Assembly (NCBI GenBank): GCA_945873125.1
Contig: CAMCBV010000010.1
Span: 1 to 64,000 of the forward strand
Reading direction: 5' to 3'
Source: Prosthecobacter debontii
Lineage (GTDB): Bacteria > Verrucomicrobiota > Verrucomicrobiia > Verrucomicrobiales > Akkermansiaceae
DNA: 64,000 nt
A model generated the notes under the pieces. The model did not search any database, had not been told where the DNA came from, and worked only from the letters and a program-made list of their open reading frames with translations. Positions 58,191 through 64,000 of the stretch are shown here, in pieces. Made by a program: the position numbers and the translations under genes. Every line of letters begins with the position of its first letter. Position 1 is the first letter of the stretch.

Positions 58191-59609
58191 TCACAAAATC
58201 CCACCCGGCACATACGCCGCGGCTTCAGGCCATTGTTTTTCTAACAATTTTACATTCTTAGAAAACTTCGCCACTTGGGCTTTTGCAGCACCGACCTCTT
58301 GGTCGCCTTTGCGTAAGATTTCATCAAGCTCAACGCGACTGAGGCCGAGTCTTGAATCATTGGCGAGTCGCTCGATCAAATTGTTTTTCTCCACCACACC
58401 CGTACGCATGTCAGCGACGGTGGCGACGGCGTGTTCCTTGATCGCTTTGTGCGCCGTTTCCCGACCGACCCCGCGTTTCACGGCCTCCATCATGACCGTG
58501 GTGGTCATCAGGAACGGCAGATAACGCGCGGTTTCCGCCGCAATCACCGCCTCATACGCATCCATCTGGTCGAGAATGGTTAGGTAGGTTTCAAACATGC
58601 CGTCCAAAGCGAAAAAGGCATCGGGAAGCATCACGCGGCGCACGACTGAACATGAAACATCGCCTTCATTCCACTGATCACCCGCAAGCCCCGCGGCCAT
58701 CGCCAGATAGCCTTTGAGGATCACATGGAACCCGTTCACCCGCTCGCAGGAACGCGAGTTCATCTTGTGCGGCATCGCACTCGATCCAGTCTGTCCCGGG
58801 GCGAAGCCTTCGCTCGCGGTTTCATTGCCCGCCATCAATCGCAGGGTTTTACAAAACGACGAGGGACCGCTCGCAAGTTCTGTTAGAACTGAAACCACAC
58901 GCATATCCAAGGAACGAGGATACACCTGACCGACGTTGTCCCACTGATGCGGAATGCCGAGATGTTTTACAATACGCCCTTCAAGCTCCGCCACTTTATC
59001 GGCATCGCCTTCAAACAAGGAAAGCTGATCCATCTGCGTACCGACCGCTCCTTTCAAGCCGCGCACCGCGTAGCCGGAAATCACATTTTCCAACACACCC
59101 AAACTCGATTGCAGCTCCTCGCCAAACATCGCAATGCGTTTGCCAAGCGTTGTGGGCTGCGCCGCCACGTTGTGCGTGCGCGCCGTCAACACCACATCGT
59201 CCCACTGCTCCGCGCGCTCACGCATCCGGCGCAGTGCGGCGATGGTTTTCGTGCGAATGAGTTGAAGACTTCTGAAAACCTGCAACTGCTCGACGTTTTC
59301 CGTCAGATCCCGCGAAGTCAGGCCTTTGTGAATTTCCTCATGTCCAGCGAGTCCATTGAATTCCTCGATCCTTGCCTTCACATCATGCCGCGTAACTCGC
59401 TCACGCGCCATGATGGATCCCACATCCACCTGATTTTTGACTTTTTCATAAGCAGCAATCGCCTCCGCAGAAATCCCCAAACCAAGATCACGCTGAGCTT
59501 TCATCACCGCGATCCAATACTCCCTCTCCAACACAATCCGCCCCTCGGCGGACCAAATGTCATTCATACCTGCGGAGGAATATCTTTCTGCCAGAACGTT
59601 CGGAATCAT
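58191..59609 (-). CDS. purB: Adenylosuccinate lyase
   Basis: 472 aa. Fumarase/aspartase superfamily signature GQTGSSAMPHKMNSRSCERV. LTSRDLTENVEQLQVFRSL and ARTHNVAAQPTTLGKRIAMF are substrate-binding regions, and the C-terminal helical domain ends with AEAAAYVPGGIL-like residues. It splits adenylosuccinate to AMP and fumarate, and SAICAR to AICAR, in purine synthesis. Longer than the 430-aa bacterial form by a few tens of residues. No other purine gene is nearby. Confidence 0.94.
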   Translation of the reverse strand: MIPNVLAERYSSAGMNDIWSAEGRIVLEREYWIAVMKAQRDLGLGISAEAIAAYEKVKNQVDVGSIMARERVTRHDVKARIEEFNGLAGHEEIHKGLTSRDLTENVEQLQVFRSLQLIRTKTIAALRRMRERAEQWDDVVLTARTHNVAAQPTTLGKRIAMFGEELQSSLGVLENVISGYAVRGLKGAVGTQMDQLSLFEGDADKVAELEGRIVKHLGIPHQWDNVGQVYPRSLDMRVVSVLTELASGPSSFCKTLRLMAGNETASEGFAPGQTGSSAMPHKMNSRSCERVNGFHVILKGYLAMAAGLAGDQWNEGDVSCSVVRRVMLPDAFFALDGMFETYLTILDQMDAYEAVIAAETARYLPFLMTTTVMMEAVKRGVGRETAHKAIKEHAVATVADMRTGVVEKNNLIERLANDSRLGLSRVELDEILRKGDQEVGAAKAQVAKFSKNVKLLEKQWPEAAAYVPGGIL

Positions 59610-59658
59610 GTCTGCTGAAATGAGGCGCCGACTTTTCCCTCCTGTCCAACAAAAAACC

Positions 59659-60207
59659 TCAACTCATCTTTTCCGCGCGCCGCGCACGACGCTTCAAAAC
59701 CGGCAGGTGATGCGGCATGATCGCTGAAAACAGATGCACCACCGGAAAAGCAGCCAATGCCAGCAACACCCCGGAAACGACCATTCCGAGAATGAAACTC
59801 GCGGCATTGAAATTCAAATCCATGAAACTGATCTCCACTCCCTCAAAACCAGGAACCTTGATCCCTAGGGTTTTTCTCATCCAGTCGCCAATCGCCACCT
59901 GCAACAGCCCGATCGGCACATTGGTGAACATATTCGAAAGCCAGCACGCCAACATCGCAAACGGCACGTTCACCCGGAATCGTATCGCCACAACCACCGA
60001 AAAAAGCATCTGCAAAGGCAAAACCAGGAGCATGGAAAAGAAACAGCCAATCGCCAAGCCCGCCGCGACGGTATCCCTGCACGGTATCCAAAGAGCCCGA
60101 TCAAACAAGGGCTTGGTCATCGCACGCCACCACGGACGATCCCGCAGCCGCTTATGCTTCAGCATGCGGTAGCTTTTTCGAACCAACCTTAAATATTTCT
60201 CTTTCAT
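59659..60207 (-). CDS. DUF2062 membrane protein
   Basis: 182 aa from the ATG at 60207 (MKEKYLRLVRKSYRMLKHKR). A frame upstream to 60258 is possible. The DUF2062 core has several TMs: VAAGLAIGCFFSMLLVLPLQ, FAMLACWLSNMFTNVPIGLL and FILGMVVSGVLLALAAFPVV, with the short charged motifs RFRVNVP and NMFTNVP. It is often found near lipid or glycan genes and may be an integral membrane partner. Function unknown. Divergent from uppP, starts 128 bp apart. Confidence 0.78.
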   Translation of the reverse strand: MKEKYLRLVRKSYRMLKHKRLRDRPWWRAMTKPLFDRALWIPCRDTVAAGLAIGCFFSMLLVLPLQMLFSVVVAIRFRVNVPFAMLACWLSNMFTNVPIGLLQVAIGDWMRKTLGIKVPGFEGVEISFMDLNFNAASFILGMVVSGVLLALAAFPVVHLFSAIMPHHLPVLKRRARRAEKMS

Positions 60208-60335
60208 CCCTTTGCTCGAAGCCAACTTCTCATGCCCGATCAAATGGGCAATGTCCAATACTCATATTCATGAACTCATTTTTCATCCCGTTCTTGCCCT
60301 GAAGCGGATCTACTCCCAAGATCGGGCAGAAATTT

Positions 60336-61214
60336 ATGGAAATCTGGCAAGCCATCCTCCTGGGCCTCATTGAAGGCATCACCGAATATCTTCCTATATC
60401 ATCAACTGGCCATCTGATTGTCGCCCAGCGGCTCATGGAAATCGGCACCTTGAGGGAAAGCAACAAGCTTGCCGCAGATGCTTTTGCCATTTGCATCCAA
60501 GGCGGGGCCATCCTCGCCGTACTCGGGCTTTATTACAAACACGTGATCCGCATGATCAAAGGGGTGTTCGGCAAAGATGAAGAAGGACTCAGACTGGCCA
60601 TCGCGGTGATTGTTGGTTTTCTTCCTGCTGCCATTCTTGGATTGCTGCTCAATGATTGGATCGAGGCAAAACTCTTCGGTATATGGCCAGTGATCACCGC
60701 ATGGATCCTCGGCGGCATCGGCATTATCTGGACGGTCTCTTGGCGCAGACGCAACCCGCCCCGTGGCAATGGTCGCGACATTCTCAAGCTCGCCTGGCAA
60801 TCCGCCCTCTTCATCGGCCTCCTTCAATGCATCGCGATGTGGCCGGGAACATCCCGCTCGCTGATGACCATCTGCGGAGGCTTGATCGTCGGGCTCTCCG
60901 TCAAAGCCGCGGTTGAATACTCATTCCTCTTGGGAGTGGTCACCCTATCCGCCGCGACTTTCAAAAAGGCTCTCTGGAGCATCGAAGGCGCAGGCGCACA
61001 ATACGACACTTGGTTTGGCGGAACCAAGCTGATGTGGGACACCTATGGGCCACTCCCCCTTGCTGCCGGAATCATCGCAGCAACAATCTCTGCGGCCTTC
61101 GCCGTGAAATGGCTGGTCACTTTTCTCCAATCTCACGGCCTTCAGGGCTTCGGCTACTATCGAATCCTCATCGGCCTCACGGTCGGCATTCTCATTCTCA
61201 CGGAGACTCTTTAG
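60336..61214 (+). CDS. uppP: Undecaprenyl-diphosphatase UppP (BacA)
   Basis: 292 aa. Eight TMs. Active-site motifs are LLGLIEGITEYLPISSTGHL and MWPGTSRSLMTICGGLIVGL. It removes a phosphate from undecaprenyl diphosphate to recycle the lipid carrier of peptidoglycan, and gives bacitracin resistance when overproduced. It lies upstream of the peptidase and murG. The start is at 60336, before the first helix (MEIWQAILLGLIEG). Confidence 0.95.
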   Translation: MEIWQAILLGLIEGITEYLPISSTGHLIVAQRLMEIGTLRESNKLAADAFAICIQGGAILAVLGLYYKHVIRMIKGVFGKDEEGLRLAIAVIVGFLPAAILGLLLNDWIEAKLFGIWPVITAWILGGIGIIWTVSWRRRNPPRGNGRDILKLAWQSALFIGLLQCIAMWPGTSRSLMTICGGLIVGLSVKAAVEYSFLLGVVTLSAATFKKALWSIEGAGAQYDTWFGGTKLMWDTYGPLPLAAGIIAATISAAFAVKWLVTFLQSHGLQGFGYYRILIGLTVGILILTETL

Positions 61215-61269
61215 ATGAGTCCCATAGGAGATTAAGACCGCTCTTTCATTCTTAACCGATCAATCAATC

Positions 61270-63327
61270 ATGCACACATTCTTGGATCCTGCTTTCCTGC
61301 CCAAATGGTCCAGCTTCACCGCTGAAGCCATCGAGCCTTCCATCCGTCACGCTCTCGCTGAGGCCAAGGAAAATATCGATCAAATCGCTTCACAGGATCC
61401 CTCCAAAGCCAGCTACGCATCCAGCTTCCTCGCCCTCGAACAAGCCACCGAATCACTCTCCCGCGGTTGGGGCCGACTCCAACACCTCGATTCCGTTTCA
61501 GACAACCCAGCCCAACGCGAGGCGATCAACAACCTCCTCCCCGACGTCACGGATTTTTACTCCTCGCTATCTCTCAACCCGCGCCTCTTTAAGATACTCA
61601 ACTCGGTGGCGCAAAGCGAAGCCGTTAAATCCCTAACAGAAATTAAACAGCGCCACATCCAGGAAACAATCGCGGATTTCATCGAATCCGGCGCGGGTTT
61701 ACCCGATGAGCAAAAAAGCCGCATCGCCGCGATCGACTCCGAGCTTTCCAAACTCACTAAAAAATATTCCGAGAACGTCCTCGATGCCACCAATGCTTGG
61801 GAATTGATTGTGACGGACGAATCCAAAATCGACGGTCTTCCCGATTCCGCGAAAGCCGCCGCTGCCGCAAACGCTCGCTCCAAAAACATCCAAACCCCCG
61901 CTTGGCGCTTCACCTTGCAAGCTCCCTCCATGTCGCCCATCATGCAACATGCCCATGATGAAGCACTTCGCAAAACCGTCTGGGAAGCGTCAGTGAAAGT
62001 TGGCTCGGAAGCCCCTTACGATAACTCCGAACTCGTCTGGAAAATTCTCGAACTTCGCAAAGAAAAAGCCGAAATCCTCGGTCACCAGAATTTCGCCGAT
62101 CTCACCCTACAGCGCCGCATGGCCCGTAATGGTGAAACCGCACTCGCCTTCGTCGAAAGCATTCACAAAAAAATCCGTGATTCGTTTCTCGCCGACTCCA
62201 AACAGCTTTCCGAATACAAAGCCGCAAAAACTTCCACCGCGCCCGAACCCCTCGAGCCATGGGAAATTTCCTACTGGGCCGAGCGCCGACGCAAGGAATT
62301 TTACGATATCGATGACGAAGACCTCCGTCCCTATTTTCCCGTGAGCGGCGTCATGGAGGGCATGTTTGGCATCGCTTCAAAAATTTTTGGAATCACCATC
62401 ATCCAAAAAGAAACCATCGATCCCGCTTCTGAGAAAATCGACGCACCGGATACCTGGCATCCGGAAGTGACGTTTTACGAAATTCACGATTCCAAGAGCC
62501 AAAAACATCTCGGCTCCTTCTACGCCGACTGGCATCCGCGCGAAACCAAACGCGGCGGCGCATGGATGAACTCCCTTCATACCGGCGAACTCGACGAACC
62601 CCACCTCGGCCTCATCATCGGCAACATGTCCCCACCCGTCGGCGACACCCCCGCTCTTCTCACCCATCGCGAAGTGGAAACCATCTTCCACGAGTTTGGT
62701 CACCTGCTCCACGGACTCCTTTCACACGTACCTGTGAAATCCCTTTCCGGTACCAATGTTGCTTGGGACTTCGTTGAACTCCCCTCCCAGATCATGGAGA
62801 ATTTCTGCTGGGAACGCGAAAGCCTCGACCTCTTCGCCCGCCACCACATCACGGGCGCGACTATCCCTGAAGATCTTTTCCAAAAAATGCTGGCCGCAAA
62901 AAACTACATGTCCGCCACGGTTTTCATGCGCCAACTCGCCCTCGGAAAAATCGACCTCGAACTCCACCTCCATCCGGAAAAATACCTCGGCCGCGATCTC
63001 GCGGAAGTCGATCGCGAAATCCTCGCCGATTACCGCGCACCGTTCAAAACCCAAGCCCCTTCCATGGTTCTGCGTTTCAACCACCTCTTCTCATCTCCTA
63101 CCGGCTACGCCGCGGGTTATTACTCCTACAAATGGGCGGAGGTGCTGGATGCCGATGCCTTTTCCCGTTTTAAAAAAGAAGGCATCCTCAACCCCGAGAC
63201 CGGTATGGCATTCCGCGAACATATCCTCTCCAAAGGCAACTCCGCCTCACCGGAAATTCTTTATGAAAACTTCATGTCCCGCCCCGCCGATCCCGAAGCT
63301 CTCTTGGTTCGGGCTGGGTTGGTATAG
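61270..63327 (+). CDS. M3-family oligopeptidase (oligopeptidase A-like)
   Basis: 685 aa. The zinc-binding motif is HEFGH at residue 474 (VETIFHEFGHLLHGLLSH), the third ligand Glu follows about 25 residues later (VELPSQIMENFCWE). FYADWHPRETKRGGAWM and YNHL-like VLRFNHLFSSPTGYAAGYYS also match M3A enzymes. It cuts short peptides and signal-peptide fragments in the cytoplasm, which fits the peptide importer at 48-55 kb. The start is the ATG at 61270. The OpdA/PrlC versus Dcp/PepF choice is not certain. Confidence 0.9.
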   Translation: MHTFLDPAFLPKWSSFTAEAIEPSIRHALAEAKENIDQIASQDPSKASYASSFLALEQATESLSRGWGRLQHLDSVSDNPAQREAINNLLPDVTDFYSSLSLNPRLFKILNSVAQSEAVKSLTEIKQRHIQETIADFIESGAGLPDEQKSRIAAIDSELSKLTKKYSENVLDATNAWELIVTDESKIDGLPDSAKAAAAANARSKNIQTPAWRFTLQAPSMSPIMQHAHDEALRKTVWEASVKVGSEAPYDNSELVWKILELRKEKAEILGHQNFADLTLQRRMARNGETALAFVESIHKKIRDSFLADSKQLSEYKAAKTSTAPEPLEPWEISYWAERRRKEFYDIDDEDLRPYFPVSGVMEGMFGIASKIFGITIIQKETIDPASEKIDAPDTWHPEVTFYEIHDSKSQKHLGSFYADWHPRETKRGGAWMNSLHTGELDEPHLGLIIGNMSPPVGDTPALLTHREVETIFHEFGHLLHGLLSHVPVKSLSGTNVAWDFVELPSQIMENFCWERESLDLFARHHITGATIPEDLFQKMLAAKNYMSATVFMRQLALGKIDLELHLHPEKYLGRDLAEVDREILADYRAPFKTQAPSMVLRFNHLFSSPTGYAAGYYSYKWAEVLDADAFSRFKKEGILNPETGMAFREHILSKGNSASPEILYENFMSRPADPEALLVRAGLV

Positions 63328-63367
63328 ATTTTTAGACTCTGGAATAGACCTATGAAAATTAGAAATT

Positions 63368-63450
63368 ACCACAGAGACACGGAGAACACAGAGGTAATTT
63401 TTATCTAATCCTCTGTAACAACAGCTCTGTGATCTCTGTGCCTCCGTGGT
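63368..63450. repeat. Imperfect palindromic element with ACACAGAG arms
   Basis: The left arm (63368-63393, ACCACAGAGACACGGAGAAC ACAGAG) and the right arm (63425-63450) are reverse complements with 4 mismatches of 26. The 31-nt middle contains GGTAATTTTT. It sits in the 162-bp gap before murG and could fold into a strong hairpin. Similar elements are widespread in environmental genomes. The repeat at 18855 shares the ACACAGA vocabulary. Confidence 0.7.
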
Positions 63451-63489
63451 AAAAACCATCTGAACCCATTCTTCCAAACACTTTCTTTT

Positions 63490-64000
63490 ATGAAAATCCT
63501 CATCGCCTGTGGTGGCACTGGCGGCCACCTGTTCCCCGGTATCGCTGTTGCTGAAAGCTTTCTCGCTCAAGGTCACGAGCCCTTGCTGCTGATTTCCCAA
63601 AAGAAAATCGATTCCCAAGCCTCCGCGAAATATCCACATCTCCATTTCAAAGTGGTCCCCGCCATCGCGAAGCCTAAAACGCTTTCGCCAAAAATGATTC
63701 CGTTCCTCTGGGCGCTTTACCAATCCATCCAGACCTCGAAAAAAATCATCCGCGAATTCGGTGCCGATGCGGTCCTCGGCATGGGCGGTTTCACTTCGCT
63801 ACCGCCCGTTTACGCCGGACACAAACTCGGCAAAAAAACCTTCGTTCACGATTCCAACGCTCGCCCCGGCCGTGCCAACATTCTCACCTCCCGCTTCTGC
63901 AACAAAGTCTTCATCGGCCTCGAACCCGCCGCGGCCTTTTTCAAAAAAGCCTCGCATCTAACAGGAACTCCCGCCCGTCCCGAAATTCTCAAGCTCCCAT
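63490..64000 (+). CDS. murG: UDP-N-acetylglucosamine transferase MurG (partial, runs off the window end)
   Basis: 170 codons are present, no stop before the window end. MKILIACGGTGGHLFPGIAV is the MurG glycine-rich loop 1. AVLGMGGFTSLPPVYAGHK is the second loop, and FVHDSNARPGRANILTSRF carries the usual H-D/E-x-N-A motif. MurG transfers GlcNAc to lipid I in the inner membrane to form lipid II. It follows the oligopeptidase after 162 bp. This is the beginning of a further cell-wall cluster to the right. Confidence 0.95.
   Translation, partial: MKILIACGGTGGHLFPGIAVAESFLAQGHEPLLLISQKKIDSQASAKYPHLHFKVVPAIAKPKTLSPKMIPFLWALYQSIQTSKKIIREFGADAVLGMGGFTSLPPVYAGHKLGKKTFVHDSNARPGRANILTSRFCNKVFIGLEPAAAFFKKASHLTGTPARPEILKLP

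Noticed and set aside
1..64000. tRNA, rRNA, tmRNA, prophage or secondary-metabolite clusters
   Set aside because: No such genes were recognised; smpB is present but its RNA partner is not seen.

Overview
The window reads as a chromosomal segment of a Gram-negative, heterotrophic member of the Verrucomicrobiota, probably Verrucomicrobiales-like. This rests on protein content: a divergent FtsZ next to FtsA and FtsQ, a ribosomal protein S11 with a long N-terminal extension, TIM-barrel sugar-phosphate isomerase-like proteins, a sulfatase, a MoxR/DUF58/BatA set, many lipoproteins and Lpt lipopolysaccharide-transport genes. The assignment is inference, because no rRNA gene is present. No rRNA, tRNA, CRISPR array or prophage was recognised. 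The only insertion sequence is a fragment of an IS630-type element at the left edge.

Layout. 1-4.2 kb: IS edge, lipoprotein, TIM-barrel protein, sugar nucleotidyltransferase, thioredoxin-like protein and two small cytochrome c lipoproteins. 4.3-14.5 kb: aconitase, secreted papain-fold peptidase, recR, bcp, an LptC/LptA-like double protein with lptB, a GH25-like lipoprotein, a second TIM-barrel protein and an entericidin-like peptide. 14.7-20.2 kb: a complete TonB2-type energy-transduction operon (DUF3450, ExbB1, ExbB2, ExbD, TonB, TPR). 20.3-25.9 kb: VapBC module 1, rpoZ, smpB, pta, pnp and rpsO. 26-30 kb: ftsQ-ftsA-ftsZ. 30-35 kb: an OvoA-C-like methyltransferase, rlmH, a tiny lipoprotein, twin coiled-coil proteins and an MsbA-like exporter. 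35-37 kb: rpsM-rpsK-rpsD. 37-42.4 kb: moxR, a small inserted cassette, DUF58, BatA and panE. 42.5-48 kb: a giant W-rich/Q-rich lipoprotein, a winged-helix regulator and a sulfatase-SGNH esterase fusion. 48-55.5 kb: a Yej/Opp-type peptide importer and a third small cytochrome c. 55.6-64 kb: an ABC exporter, VapBC module 2, purB, a DUF2062 protein, uppP, an M3 oligopeptidase and the start of murG.

How the genes work together. Much of the window builds or crosses the cell envelope: FtsQAZ (division), UppP and MurG (peptidoglycan lipid carrier cycle), LptC/A/B and MsbA-like proteins (LPS), the TonB system (outer-membrane uptake), the Yej-type importer with the M3 oligopeptidase (peptide use), and the sulfatase-esterase fusion (sulfated or acetylated glycans).

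The least explained feature is a family of AT-rich arrays with a strict 7-nt step, consensus TTTRRAN. About ten arrays of varying quality lie in gene junctions, mostly just upstream of start codons that lack a Shine-Dalgarno sequence. They are densest in the TonB operon, where they supply two TTG start codons, encode the end of ExbB2, and form a long inverted repeat ending at the tonB start. Other notable points are an inverted-repeat cassette inside the moxR/DUF58 cluster, two VapBC modules whose start regions carry palindromes of the same design, and a dispersed repeat that encodes part of a signal peptide.
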